Shown: one piece after another, positions 36,159 through 44,638 of the stretch
Numbering within the stretch: position 1 is the stretch's first letter
Layout: each line of letters starts with the position of its first letter
Assembly: GCA_904846145.1 (NCBI GenBank)
Contig: CAJGZL010000001.1
Location: 744,001 to 808,000, forward strand
DNA length: 64,000 bases
Direction: 5' to 3'
Origin: Psychrobacter immobilis
Lineage (GTDB): Bacteria > Pseudomonadota > Gammaproteobacteria > Pseudomonadales > Moraxellaceae
Translations under genes and position numbers: made by a program
The notes under the pieces: model-generated
Seen by the model: only the letters and a program-made list of their open reading frames with translations
Told to the model about the DNA's origin: nothing
Databases searched by the model: none

Positions 36159-36219
36159 GCTAAGTGTCTATAGATTAGGTATTTAAAATACCCAGTACCT
36201 GAAACACTGTAGCCATATT

Positions 36220-36294
36220 TGGAGCGGGAAAAGAGATTCGAACTCTCGACCCCAACCTTGGCAAGGTTATGCTCTACCACTGAGCTATTCCCGC
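36220..36294 (-). tRNA. tRNA-Gly (anticodon GCC)
   Basis: The minus strand folds as a complete tRNA: acceptor GCGGGAA / TTCCCGC, D-loop AGCTCAGTGGTAGAGC, anticodon stem-loop AACCTTGCCAAGGTT with anticodon GCC, T-loop GTTCGAATC, and encoded 3' CCA. A strong terminator lies downstream at 36118-36158. Confidence 0.97.
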
Positions 36295-36796
36295 ATATAT
36301 CAATAAATGCTATTAGTAACACCGTCTTGATAGGCTGGCTATTTTAGCAATTATTTAGAATGTGTCAACCCCTTTTTTGCTTTTAAATAAAAATGACAGT
36401 TTCACACTCTCATTAGATTACGTTCAGATCAGGCTAATCAATTGATTTTGTACTCTATTTATCAGGATATTTATAATTGAACCGATAAAAATTATTTCAA
36501 AATTATTTTCGTTGTAGCGTATCTTCTAAGGAATATTAACAACTATCAAAAAACTTTACTTTTAGCGCAGTAACCATTGTTGACTTACCTATTTTTACAC
36601 AGCTTTAAAATTACTAATATTCAACGATATTCATTTACAAGGCTATACTGTATTGTTACTTTTACTCTATTGGTTTCATGGGTACACAGCTATTATACTT
36701 ATTGTCACTATACTTATTGCTCACTATACCTATATAGTCTAATTTCTAATAATTATTTTGTACCGTTTCATCTTATCTAAACTTTGAGGACTTATT
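36295..36796. other. 500-bp AT-rich region between tRNA-Gly and the M48 gene
   Basis: It contains promoters for both divergent units and the short tandem repeat at 36694. A possible 67-codon frame at 36577 is low-complexity Tyr/Leu/Phe-rich and looks like chance. Confidence 0.4.
36694..36737. repeat. short tandem repeat upstream of the M48 lipoprotein gene
   Basis: TATACTTATTGTCAC and TATACTTATTGCTCAC are followed by a partial third unit, TATACCTATAT; period 15-16 bases. It ends 60 bases before the ATG, so it overlaps the likely promoter. Confidence 0.55.
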
Positions 36797-37609
36797 ATGA
36801 AAAAATTACTGACTACGACAATTATGGCAGCCTCGCTGTCAGCATTGAGTTTATCAGGTTGTACTAGTACTACTAGTGGTGGTGCAACAGGTATCGATCG
36901 CCAACAGTTGTTGTTGGTCTCAAGCGAGGAAGTTTTGCAAATGTCAGCGCAAAGCTACGCGCAAAGTATTCAAGAAGCTCGTGCAAAAGGTGTTCTTGAC
37001 ACTAATAAGGCACAACTAAATCGCCTTAAAGGTATTGCTAATCGTCTAGTTGGACAAGTCGGCACTTATCGTCCTGACGCGGCAAAGTGGAATTGGGAAG
37101 TGCACACCATTAAGTCTGAGCAGCTAAACGCCTTTGTCATGCCTGGTGGCAAAATCATGTTCTATTCTGGCATTATTGATCGACTAAACCTGACTGATGA
37201 TGAAATCGCGTCTATCATGGGTCATGAGATATCACATGCCTTGCGTGAGCACTCTCGTGAGCGTCTATCGCGTGAGTACGCGACGCAAACGGGTATCGGT
37301 GTCGCGGCTAGCATATTTGGTCTATCACAAGGCCAAGCCCAATTAGCAGGCGTTGCTGGTGATTTAGGCCTAAGTCGTCCTCACAGTCGCACCCAAGAGT
37401 CTGAGGCAGATCAGCTCGGTCTCGAACTGATGGCGCGTGCAGGTTACAACCCGCAAGCGGCGATAACCTTATGGCAAAAAATGCAACGCGCCAGCCAAGG
37501 CGAGCCACCGCAGTTTTTGAGTACTCACCCTACTAGTAGCAATCGTATTGCTCAGCTGCAAGCTTTGATGCCTAAAGTGATGCCTTTGTATCAAAAGTCA
37601 CGTCGCTAA
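36797..37609 (+). CDS. M48-family metalloprotease lipoprotein (LoiP/YcaL-like)
   Basis: A 270-aa zinc protease anchored by a lipidated Cys22 (lipobox LSGC). The M48 domain has FVMPGGKIMFYSG, then MGHEISHALREH with His143, Glu144 and His147, and the third ligand Glu203 in ESEADQLGLELM. This matches E. coli LoiP/YggG and YcaL, which work in the outer-membrane quality-control pathway near BamA/BepA. No tetratricopeptide region is present, so it is not BepA. GAGGA precedes the start. Monocistronic, with a terminator after it. Confidence 0.92.
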   Translation: MKKLLTTTIMAASLSALSLSGCTSTTSGGATGIDRQQLLLVSSEEVLQMSAQSYAQSIQEARAKGVLDTNKAQLNRLKGIANRLVGQVGTYRPDAAKWNWEVHTIKSEQLNAFVMPGGKIMFYSGIIDRLNLTDDEIASIMGHEISHALREHSRERLSREYATQTGIGVAASIFGLSQGQAQLAGVAGDLGLSRPHSRTQESEADQLGLELMARAGYNPQAAITLWQKMQRASQGEPPQFLSTHPTSSNRIAQLQALMPKVMPLYQKSRR

Positions 37610-37669
37610 TTGCTAATCTGAAAGGCTAACAAGCTAAAAGTAGCCATTACTAACAGTGATATGAATGTA

Positions 37670-37703
37670 ATAGAGTATAAATGGGAGTTTATGCTCTATT
37701 TTT
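37670..37703 (+). terminator. terminator after the M48 gene
   Basis: ATAGAGTATAAA pairs with TTTATGCTCTAT across a 6-base loop, followed by TTTT. Confidence 0.8.
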
Positions 37704-37800
37704 CTGCTCGATGGTTTATTTTGTAGCGAAGGCTACGGCTATGGTATCTGTTATAATAATACGCTTATAATCATCTATATTTTACAGCTTGAGGACTACT

Positions 37801-38124
37801 ATGATAACGCCTACTGCAACCGCCTTAAATCAAGCGCTACAAGCCCTGCACCCTGAGCACCTTGAGCTGATTAACGAATCTGTGGATCATGCCGGTTATT
37901 TTGAGGGAAAAGAGAGCCACTTTAAGCTCACTATCGTAAGCTCAGACTTTACTGGTAAGCGTCTTGTGGCGCGGCATCAATTGGTTTATGAAGCTGTAGC
38001 TGAGCTATTGACCTCTAAGGGTGGCAGTGTCCACGCACTAGCGATTCATGCATACACCCCTGATGAATGGCAAATGCAAGGCGTAAGCCCTGATAGCCCC
38101 CTATGTGCAGGTCAAAATAAATAG
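37801..38124 (+). CDS. bolA: BolA family protein
   Basis: A 107-aa BolA-like protein. BolA proteins pair with monothiol glutaredoxins around a 2Fe-2S cluster and, in E. coli, also act as a stress-linked transcription factor. Typical sequence: NESVDHAGYFEGKESHFKLTIVSSDFTGKRLVARHQLVYEAV read in parts, with the conserved ESHF and RHxxVY. The ATG at 37801 with GAGGA upstream is preferred over an in-frame TTG at 37789. A TATAAT at 37752-37757 may be its -10. It precedes the SirB-like gene by 104 bases. Confidence 0.92.
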   Translation: MITPTATALNQALQALHPEHLELINESVDHAGYFEGKESHFKLTIVSSDFTGKRLVARHQLVYEAVAELLTSKGGSVHALAIHAYTPDEWQMQGVSPDSPLCAGQNK

Positions 38125-38228
38125 CTCTTTGAAACCCTTATATTTAGACTCTTATCTTCATCTACTTAGATGTGGTTTTACTTTATAAATACAGTCACGA
38201 CCGTTAGCCATTATAGGAATTATTTTTC

Positions 38229-38588
38229 ATGAAACATTTGCATACGCTATTGGTATTTTTATTGATTGGCGTGTTTGTTTATCAAAGCTACTTAGTGCTA
38301 AGCGCCAATAAACAAGCGGCGCGGCCGATCAAGATCGCCACTCATATTCTCTATGCGCTAGCTATTGTCACAGGCGCTTGGATGCTAATGCAATTGATGA
38401 GTGCTCAGGCACCTGTGCAATGGGTGTTTGCTAAGATTATTTTGTTAGTAGCTGCTATCAGTTCCAGTGTAAAGGCCTTTGATGGACAGGCCACGCCTAG
38501 CCAAAGCAAAGTTGGTATTCTTATCGCTGCCATCGCTTATGCTGGCATTGTGACTTTAGCTTATGTCAAACCTGAGAACTTATTTTAA
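38229..38588 (+). CDS. SirB-like inner-membrane protein
   Basis: A 119-aa protein with four hydrophobic helices (about 5-24, 37-60, 65-80, 93-112) and the order typical of the SirB family: KHLHTLLV near the N-terminus, a HILYALAIVTGAWML segment and AKIILL in the third helix. The function of SirB is not established. It follows bolA on the same strand but has its own spacing and ribosome site, so co-transcription is only possible. Confidence 0.75.
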   Translation: MKHLHTLLVFLLIGVFVYQSYLVLSANKQAARPIKIATHILYALAIVTGAWMLMQLMSAQAPVQWVFAKIILLVAAISSSVKAFDGQATPSQSKVGILIAAIAYAGIVTLAYVKPENLF

Positions 38589-38776
38589 GTTTTGGTTTTA
38601 AGTTATTATTTTAAATTATCAGTTAAAGTTTTTTTGATTTAGAGATTAATCTTTGATTACTATTCTACGTTTTTAGTATCATAAAGCGCTTATTTTTGCT
38701 ATTTTAAAATAGGTAACAAACAATATATCTTAAATAAAGTCAACACCTTAGCACTATTTTACCCTATGGAGCCATT

Positions 38777-39178
38777 ATGAAAAACCTTACTACAGCGTCG
38801 CTATTAGCAGCTGCTGGCATATTTGGCCTATCAGGCTGTGCCACTAGCGGTAATCTTACGCCACAGTACGTGCCACCGAGCACTTATCAAGGCTATAACT
38901 GTGAGTCGCTCGTTCAAGAGTACAATCGTGTAGAGCGTTACGTTGAGGGTACTAGCAAGCAGCGCTCAACCCTATCAACTTCGGGTGTCGGTGTCGGTAT
39001 CTCCGCTGGTCGTTGGGGTATCTCCCCTAATATTAGCTTTGGTGTGGGTCAAAGTAACGATAATAAAGCGCGCGATGCTAAGTTATCACGCCTCTATGGC
39101 GAGCGCGATGCGATCGTTCAATCGGCGCGTATCCAGCGTTGTAGCTTTGCTAACGGTCTAAAGGTTTATGGTGAGTAA
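38777..39178 (+). CDS. small hypothetical lipoprotein
   Basis: A 133-aa protein with signal peptide and lipobox LSGC (Cys21). The mature part starts with a Pro/Thr-rich segment, has two Cys residues (NCESL about 41, RCSF about 122) that may form a disulfide, and a central Gly/Ser-rich stretch (TSGVGVGISAGRWGISPNI) like a glycine zipper. I do not recognise a family. GGAG lies before the ATG. Its 3' side was once close to the shared terminator at 41870, now separated by IS copy B. Confidence 0.7.
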   Translation: MKNLTTASLLAAAGIFGLSGCATSGNLTPQYVPPSTYQGYNCESLVQEYNRVERYVEGTSKQRSTLSTSGVGVGISAGRWGISPNISFGVGQSNDNKARDAKLSRLYGERDAIVQSARIQRCSFANGLKVYGE

Positions 39179-39259
39179 TACGTCATATATATCTACTTAG
39201 ATGGGTAAAAGCGATGTAATGAACTGACCCCCTAAACTTGGACAGTTTAAGTTTGAATC

Positions 39260-39296
39260 AAGGACTGAGTTCTGTATTGCACAGGACTCAGTCCTT
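39260..39296 (+). terminator. hairpin with T-tract inside the IS150-type left end
   Basis: AAGGACTGAGT pairs with ACTCAGTCCTT, with further inner pairing, followed by TTTT. The same hairpin occurs in copy A at 31938-31974. It overlaps the orfB 3' end and could block transcription entering the element. Confidence 0.6.
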
Positions 39297-39511
39297 TTAG
39301 TTTAAGCTGAATTCTTTCATGATTATAATAATGCATAAATCGGTGAATCTGTTTTTCTAATGCTTCAATAGTTTTAGGCTTCTCAATGTAGATAGTCTCA
39401 CACTTTAGCGTCCCAAAGAAGCCTTCCATTAGTGCATTGGTAATCCCCCCAATAAATAAGAACACTTACAAATAGAGATTAACTGCTAAAATACACCAGC
39501 AGGAGAATCCT

Positions 39512-39778
39512 ATGAAAAAGACACGCTTTAGCGACAACCAAATCGTCAACATCCTAAAACAAGCCGAACAAGGCGTCCCTATTACCGAGCTCTGCCGTGA
39601 GCATAACATCAGCCAAAGCACCTTCTACAACTGGCGATCTAAATATGGTGGTATGGACGCCACACTTATCAGCCGTCTTAAAGAGCTTGAAGTTGAAAAT
39701 GCCCGCTTAAAGAAGATGTACGCTGATGAATGTCTTAAATCCGACATCCTACAGGATGCTATGTCAAAAAAGTGGTAG
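39512..39778 (+). CDS. IS407-type orfA
   Basis: An 88-aa protein with a helix-turn-helix ([26 protein letters not shown] read in parts, [12 protein letters not shown]) and a leucine-zipper tail ([15 protein letters not shown]). It ends in SKKW and overlaps orfB by 7 bases. Ribosome site AGGAG lies upstream. Confidence 0.92.
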   Translation: MKKTRFSDNQIVNILKQAEQGVPITELCREHNISQSTFYNWRSKYGGMDATLISRLKELEVENARLKKMYADECLKSDILQDAMSKKW

Positions 39779-40599
39779 CGCCCCAAAGGCGCAAAGCGTT
39801 GGTTTGTCACTACATTGAAGATCGTGGTATTGGTATCCGCAGGGCTTGTAGCATCTTTAACATCAGCGTCACCTGTTATTATCACAAGTCGGTGGTAACA
39901 GATGAGAACCAGCAAATAGCGGACTTACTTATCAAACTGACTGATGAGAACAAGAACTGGGGCTTTGGCTTGTGCTTTTTAACCTTGCGTAATGTGCTAG
40001 GACTGCCGTACAACCATAAGCGGGTATATCGCATCTACTGCGAGCTTGAACTCAACCTTAGAATCAAGCCTAAGCGTCGCATTAAACGTGCTAAACCAAT
40101 ACCATTAGCAGTACCTGATAGGATTAACCAAAGCTGGAGCATGGACTTTATGCACGACAGCTTAACTGATGGCCGCGGCTTTAGACTGTTCAATGTCATT
40201 GATGATTACAACCGTGAGGCACTCACCGTTGAAGTCGACTTCTCGCTACCGGCCGGGAGGGTCATACGCAGTCTTAATCAGCTTATTGAGTACCGAGGCA
40301 AACCTGTGCAGATAAGATGCGATAACGGCCCTGAATACATCAGCAATGCGCTCAAAGACTGGGCTGAACAGCAAGGTATCATCTTAAGCTATATTGAACC
40401 TGGCAATCCACAGCAAAATGCGTATGTAGAGCGCTTTAACAGAACCATGAGATATGATTGGTTAAATCAGGAGCTGTTTGATAATCTAGAGCAGGTACGC
40501 GCACAAGCAGAAAACTGGTTATACCATTATAATCATAAGCGCCCAAACATGGGCAATGGCGGTTTTACACCGATACAGAAACTCAATCAGGCAGCTTAA
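39772..40599 (+). CDS. IS407-type orfB transposase
   Basis: A 275-aa integrase-core transposase from a GTG start, or made as an orfAB fusion by frameshifting at the overlap. DDE residues are seen in [22 protein letters not shown] and [12 protein letters not shown]. The HTH_21-like region is near the N-terminus ([11 protein letters not shown]). The frame is full length. Confidence 0.93.
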   Translation: MVAPQRRKALVCHYIEDRGIGIRRACSIFNISVTCYYHKSVVTDENQQIADLLIKLTDENKNWGFGLCFLTLRNVLGLPYNHKRVYRIYCELELNLRIKPKRRIKRAKPIPLAVPDRINQSWSMDFMHDSLTDGRGFRLFNVIDDYNREALTVEVDFSLPAGRVIRSLNQLIEYRGKPVQIRCDNGPEYISNALKDWAEQQGIILSYIEPGNPQQNAYVERFNRTMRYDWLNQELFDNLEQVRAQAENWLYHYNHKRPNMGNGGFTPIQKLNQAA

Positions 40600-41288
40600 T
40601 TCTATTTATTAGGTGTCTTAAGTTTGGGAGGGTTACCCATTGTCTAAGCAATTCCCTTTTCGGCTCATACTTTGCTTAATATTATTATCTTTGAGCGTTT
40701 TGGCAAACGGTTTCATCTGATAATGCCAGCCTTGATCTGAATGCAGCGTTAGCTCCTCTTTACACTTGCGCTTTGATGATATGTTTTTAACCGCGCGCTC
40801 AAGCATTTGTTTCACTACATCATATACGGGTCGTCTTGAAACTTGATAACTGATGATCTCATTGTTATAGCAATCGAGTATCGGTGACAGGTACAGCTTA
40901 TCCTCGCCTACCTTAAACTCAGTGATATCAGTGAACCATCTGCGATTGGGTGCTTTCGCTCTAAACTTACGCTTGACTCTATTCTCAGCTATGACGCCGC
41001 ATTGTCCTTTATAGGATCGATATTTCTGCCTTCTAATCCTTGCAGTCAATTTAAGCTCACTCATAAGTCTGGCAATCAGCTTATGATTGTATTTTAGATC
41101 TTCGTTCTTAAGTGCTTGGGTTATGCGCCGATAGCCATATCGGCCTTTGTGGTGATGATAAATATCAGTGATACGCTGTTTAAGAGTGGCGTACTTATCT
41201 TTACTACTAAGACTCGCTCTATGGTAGTAGAAACTACTCCTTGCAAGCTTTGCTATGGTAAGTAGCTCAGATAACGAGTGCTGATCCC

Positions 41289-41831
41289 TTAATTCTTCGA
41301 TGAGCCTTGCTTTGTCGTAGCTTTCTCCCTTTCCCGAAGCAAGGCATCGAGCTTTTTTAAATAAGCATTCTCCGCACGCAGATATGCGTTTTCACGTTTG
41401 AGCTCTGCTGGGGTCTTTTCATCATCGGGTTTGTCTATGATAGGTGGCTTCATAGCGATACTATCCTTATATTTGGATGTGAGTCCAGACATACCGTAGA
41501 GCCGATAAGCTTTATACCAGTGGCTAATAAGAGCAGGTGAGCTGATATGAAACTTAAGTGCCGTTTCAGATTGGCTCAATCCTTCTGCTAACATCACAGT
41601 TATTACTTTATTCTTAAAGTCGCTACTGTATTTAGTTTTACGGGTTTTAGGTTTGATGGCGTCTATACCACTATGTTGATATTGTTCAGTCCATTTACTT
41701 ACAAACCGTGGATTCACACCAAACTTCTCACCTGTAGCACCTTGGCTATGTCCTTGCTTGTAGTATGCTATGACTTTGATCTTAAAGTCTAGATCGTAAC
41801 GCATAAAATAACCCCCAAAAGTTGTGTCCAA
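41289..41831 (-). CDS. IS150-type orfA, copy B
   Basis: A 180-aa protein identical to the copy A orfA: helix-turn-helix domains and a coiled coil. The ATG lies close to the right inverted repeat. Confidence 0.92.
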   Translation of the reverse strand: MDTTFGGYFMRYDLDFKIKVIAYYKQGHSQGATGEKFGVNPRFVSKWTEQYQHSGIDAIKPKTRKTKYSSDFKNKVITVMLAEGLSQSETALKFHISSPALISHWYKAYRLYGMSGLTSKYKDSIAMKPPIIDKPDDEKTPAELKRENAYLRAENAYLKKLDALLREREKATTKQGSSKN

Positions 41832-41869
41832 CTTATGGGGGTCAGTTCATAATGGACAAAATCCATGTT

Positions 41870-41905
41870 AAAAAAGCCAATACGCTATCAACGTATTGGC
41901 TTTTT
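41870..41905. terminator. bidirectional terminator downstream of trxC
   Basis: AAAAAAGCCAATACG pairs with CGTATTGGCTTTTT across a 7-base loop. It lies 33 bases past the trxC stop and only 21 bases from the IS copy B right end. Confidence 0.88.
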
Positions 41906-41937
41906 GGTATTTGAATTAAACGAGTATAAAGCCTCAA

Positions 41938-42375
41938 TTATAACGGCAAACTCTGCACCCACTGCACAATTTGCCCACTAGACAGTGCGCCTGACTGACG
42001 CGCGACCTCTTTTCCACCTCTAAACGCGACCATCGTTGGCAGACTACGGATATTATAAGGTGCGGCGGCTTGCTCGTATTTATCGGTTTGCAGCTTAGCA
42101 AAGACCACTTGCGGCAATTGACTCGCTGCCGTTTTGAACTGTGGTGCCATCATTAGACAAGGCTGACACCAGCTCGCCCAAAAGTCTACCACCGTTAAAA
42201 CATCGTTTTTTTGAATCATTTTATGAGCCGTTTGCGCGGTTAGCTCATAGGCACTTGCAGTCAATAATGGCTTGCTACATTTACCGCAGTTAGGAGCAGC
42301 GCTTAGACGCGCGCTAGGGACTCGGTTGGTCGCTTGGCAATGAGTGCACACGATATGCATAGCTTGGTCGCTCAT
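41938..42375 (-). CDS. trxC: thioredoxin 2 (TrxC-like)
   Basis: A 145-aa zinc-containing thioredoxin that reduces disulfides in the cytoplasm, in E. coli under OxyR control. The N-terminal zinc ribbon has Cys10, Cys13, Cys30 and Cys33 (CTHC ... CGKC). The thioredoxin domain starts near 45, with active site WASWCQPC (Cys70, Cys73). The usual sequence is WCGPC, so Gly is replaced by Gln, which should shift the redox potential. The cis-Pro region is SLPTMVAF. Monocistronic. Confidence 0.9.
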   Translation of the reverse strand: MSDQAMHIVCTHCQATNRVPSARLSAAPNCGKCSKPLLTASAYELTAQTAHKMIQKNDVLTVVDFWASWCQPCLMMAPQFKTAASQLPQVVFAKLQTDKYEQAAAPYNIRSLPTMVAFRGGKEVARQSGALSSGQIVQWVQSLPL

Positions 42376-42450
42376 AAAATGACTCCTGTTTTATCACAAA
42401 AATAATAGTAAAGTTATATCATCTAAAATTATATATATCAAACCCCAACG

Positions 42451-43071
42451 CTAAGTCGATGGACGCGCCTGCCCACTATAGATATAAGTAAGCGCGCGCG
42501 GCCCTGATAGATATGCCTCGCTCAACGCTACAACCTCAAAGCCACCTGCCGCCAGCAGTGCTGGAATATTACGATCTAAGTGACAACCACCGGTTAACGG
42601 CTTCCATAAAGGTGTCAATCGGTGTTGCCAGCGCTCAACGGTAAGATCAGGTGCTAAGCCGTGCTCACAGAATAACAATTGGCCTGTGGGTTTTAGCACT
42701 CGTGCCATCTCCCGTAGCGCCGCTATTGGATCAGCGATACAACATAGCGTAAAGGTCATGACGATCGTATCAAAGCGATCTGTCGCCGCGTGAATACCTT
42801 GCACATCAACGGCTATTATCTCAACGGGAATAGCGATATCATCCGCCCGAGTACGCGCCAGCTTCTGCATTTGTGCTGCTGGATCGACTCCGACAATAGC
42901 AGAGACGGTATCTGGGTTATAAAACGGCAAATTAAGTCCGCTACCGATGCCGATCTCTAGCACTTCACCTGTGGCTTGCGGGATAATCTTGGCGCGCAAC
43001 GCCATCACTGCACTCGTACCGCAGGCGATATCAATCATTTTGGGTAATACATAACGCTGATATGGATTCAC
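42451..43071 (-). CDS. class I SAM-dependent methyltransferase
   Basis: A 206-aa UbiE/Methyltransf_11-type enzyme. SAM motif I is VLEIGIGSGLNLPFY (about 36-50), the acidic VGVDPAAQM follows at about 61-69, and MTFTLCCIADPIAALREMARVLKPTGQLLFCEHG spans motifs II-III (about 109-142). The ending GCHLDRNIPALLAAGGFEVVAL is typical of 'phosphatidylethanolamine methyltransferase-like' small proteins, but the substrate is not known. The gene lies 75 bases upstream of trxC on the same strand. Confidence 0.85.
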   Translation of the reverse strand: MNPYQRYVLPKMIDIACGTSAVMALRAKIIPQATGEVLEIGIGSGLNLPFYNPDTVSAIVGVDPAAQMQKLARTRADDIAIPVEIIAVDVQGIHAATDRFDTIVMTFTLCCIADPIAALREMARVLKPTGQLLFCEHGLAPDLTVERWQHRLTPLWKPLTGGCHLDRNIPALLAAGGFEVVALSEAYLSGPRALTYIYSGQARPST

Positions 43072-43200
43072 AACTTTCTCCCTTTATTCTAGAGCTAGGC
43101 AACGGCTGAAGGATTGCCACCTTAATAAATTAAAAAGGCCGATAACATTATATATTACCGACCCTTTCTGATTTGCAACTATCTTTATTATCGTCTCAGC

Positions 43201-43383
43201 TTAGCGCTTGCAGGTATTCATACCTAATATCGTATAAAGGGGACAAAAACGGAATAGGCCGGTAAACAAAGGCACTAGTCCAATCACGCCCCACCAGCTG
43301 CTATAGTAGATACCAATAGCAATAATGATTATACCTGCGACGATCCTTAGTGTTCTTTCGGTGCTGCCTACATTAGCTTTCAT
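43201..43383 (-). CDS. DUF2892 (YgaP-type) membrane protein
   Basis: A 60-aa protein: MKANVGSTERTLRIVAGIIIIAIGIYYSSWWGVIGLVPLFTG contains the conserved NxGxxDRxxRxxxG-type start and two membrane helices, ending in RFCPLYTILGMNTC with two Cys. In other bacteria DUF2892 is often fused to a rhodanese (YgaP) or lies in BigR/Blh sulfur-stress operons, as its neighbours suggest here. It is 94 bases downstream of the metallo-hydrolase gene. Confidence 0.85.
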   Translation of the reverse strand: MKANVGSTERTLRIVAGIIIIAIGIYYSSWWGVIGLVPLFTGLFRFCPLYTILGMNTCKR

Positions 43384-43477
43384 AATTGATTCCTTAGATT
43401 AGTTCAATAAACGGGGTTTAAAATTAATATTTGTTACTATTAAAATTAAGGGCTATTCCCCTAATCTATGATGCTAT

Positions 43478-44350
43478 TTACTGCCCTAAGACATTAATCG
43501 GTATTTTTAGGTAACGCATGCCATTATTTTCAGGTGCAGGTAAGTGTCCAGCATCGATATTGACTTGTACTGAGGGAATGATGAGCCGTGGCATCTCAAG
43601 AGTGGCATCACGGCGCTCACGCATCTCAATAAACTCTGCTTCATTAATACCGTCTTTGACATGAATGTTAGTCAGCTTTTGCGCCGCAACAGTAGTCGTT
43701 GGACAGTGCTTACGCCCTTGACTTGGATAGTCATGACACAAATACATGACGGTGTCGTCACTGAGAGCAAGTAGCTTTTGAATAGAATGATATAAAGTTT
43801 TGGCATCGCCGCCTGGGAAATCACAACGCGCAGTACCTACATCTGGGGCAAAAATCGTATCACCAACGAACACCGCTGTCTTGTTGCTATCCGCTGCGAT
43901 ATAAGCCATATCAGCTGGCGTGTGTCCAGGTACATGCATCGCAGTAATAGTTATGTCACCCAGCGCTAGCGTATCGCCTTCGTCCATCAAAATATCGAAC
44001 TGACTGGCATCGGTGCGAAAGCTGCTATCAAAGTTGTATATTTGTTTAAATATCTTTTGTACTTCGGTAATATATTTGCCCATCACCAGCTCGCCACCTA
44101 GAGTCTCTTGTAGATACATGGCTGACGACAAATGATCGGCATGAGCATGGGTCTCAATGATATATACCAGCTGCCACCCTTGCTCGCGTACAAAATCAAT
44201 AACCGAGTCGATATCTGCTGTACCAGTGTGTCCTGATTTAGGATCGAAATCTAATACAGGATCGATCACTGCACATAATTGTTGGGTAACATCTGCTAAT
44301 ACATGAGTATAAGTCTCAGTATCTTGATGTAAAAAAGAGTGGACTTGCAT
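43478..44350 (-). CDS. MBL-fold hydrolase, persulfide dioxygenase-like (Blh/ETHE1-type)
   Basis: A 290-aa metallo-beta-lactamase-fold protein. The metal motif is ETHAHADHLSS (His68, His70, Asp72, His73), with later ligands in HVPGHTPADMAYI, FVGDTIFAPDVGTARCDFPGGDA and LCHDYPSQGR. This set, especially GDxxFxPDVGxARCDFPGG, marks the ETHE1/Blh persulfide dioxygenase group, which oxidises glutathione persulfide to sulfite in hydrogen sulfide detoxification. It is divergent from an ArsR regulator of the BigR type, and a palindrome lies in the shared region. The phosphatase-like domain that is fused in Xylella Blh is encoded separately here (46.9-47.6 kb). Confidence 0.88.
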   Translation of the reverse strand: MQVHSFLHQDTETYTHVLADVTQQLCAVIDPVLDFDPKSGHTGTADIDSVIDFVREQGWQLVYIIETHAHADHLSSAMYLQETLGGELVMGKYITEVQKIFKQIYNFDSSFRTDASQFDILMDEGDTLALGDITITAMHVPGHTPADMAYIAADSNKTAVFVGDTIFAPDVGTARCDFPGGDAKTLYHSIQKLLALSDDTVMYLCHDYPSQGRKHCPTTTVAAQKLTNIHVKDGINEAEFIEMRERRDATLEMPRLIIPSVQVNIDAGHLPAPENNGMRYLKIPINVLGQ

Positions 44351-44397
44351 GGCGGCCTCGCTGTTATCTGAAGGTGTCGTCGACTACTGACATTATC

Positions 44398-44450
44398 TAT
44401 ATTGATATCAATCGAATTATTATTGGTTTTAATTAGCTATATCAATATAA
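44398..44450. promoter_or_regulatory. candidate operator between the MBL and arsR genes
   Basis: The perfect palindrome ATTGATATCAAT (44401-44412) sits within TATATTGATATCAAT; a related TATATCAATATAA follows at 44438-44450. Two AT-rich dyads between divergent genes of a BigR-like regulator and its likely target fit ArsR-family operators. No binding data are implied. Confidence 0.5.
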
Positions 44451-44638
44451 CAACACTATTACACTTTATCAATTTATATAATGTAAATAGCTATAATTTT
44501 TAGGATTTGTTATATAATTGGTGGCTATCTTATTGATTTTAGCTATTTATAACTTATATATAGCTCTTGCCCTTACAACAATAACCTCTATAATTTGTGA
44601 CCTCTATAATCTACGACCCTTACAAGGAGTGTGCTTTG

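Larger units (their letters stand above)
39439..40637 (+). mobile_element. IS3-family (IS407-type) element, 1199 bp
   Basis: Ends GGTAATCCCCCCAA and TTGGGAGGGTTACC are flanked by CATT (39435-39438, 40638-40641). Copy A provides the empty site (GCATTGTCT). Length, 4-bp duplication and the orfA/orfB overlap all fit the IS407 subgroup. Both frames look intact, so this may be an active element. Confidence 0.9.
39247..41310 (-). pseudogene. IS150-type orfB transposase, copy B, interrupted
   Basis: The frame is otherwise intact, including the LTLHSDQGWHYQMKPF block that is frameshifted in copy A. It is split after CLDN by the IS407-type element. The C-terminal part (ALMEGFFGTLKCE to QSLIQT) lies at 39247-39438, the rest at 40642-41310. 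Joined, the product would have the full DDE triad. Confidence 0.88.
39220..41849 (-). mobile_element. IS3-family (IS150-type) element, copy B, split by an IS407-type element
   Basis: Same ends as copy A, flanked by a TAA duplication (39217-39219, 41850-41852). Without the 1199-bp insertion and its CATT duplication it is 1427 bp. It lies in the same orientation as copy A, about 5.1 kb away. Confidence 0.92.

Noticed and set aside
36577..36780. 67-aa Tyr/Leu/Phe-rich frame upstream of the M48 gene
   Set aside because: It runs through the tandem repeat and AT-rich promoter region and has no ribosome site or recognisable domain.
43115..43165. Terminator-like AAAAGGCCGATAA ... TTACCGACCCTTT after the methyltransferase promoter
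   Set aside because: The stem has two mismatches in nine positions and a long loop; too weak to call.
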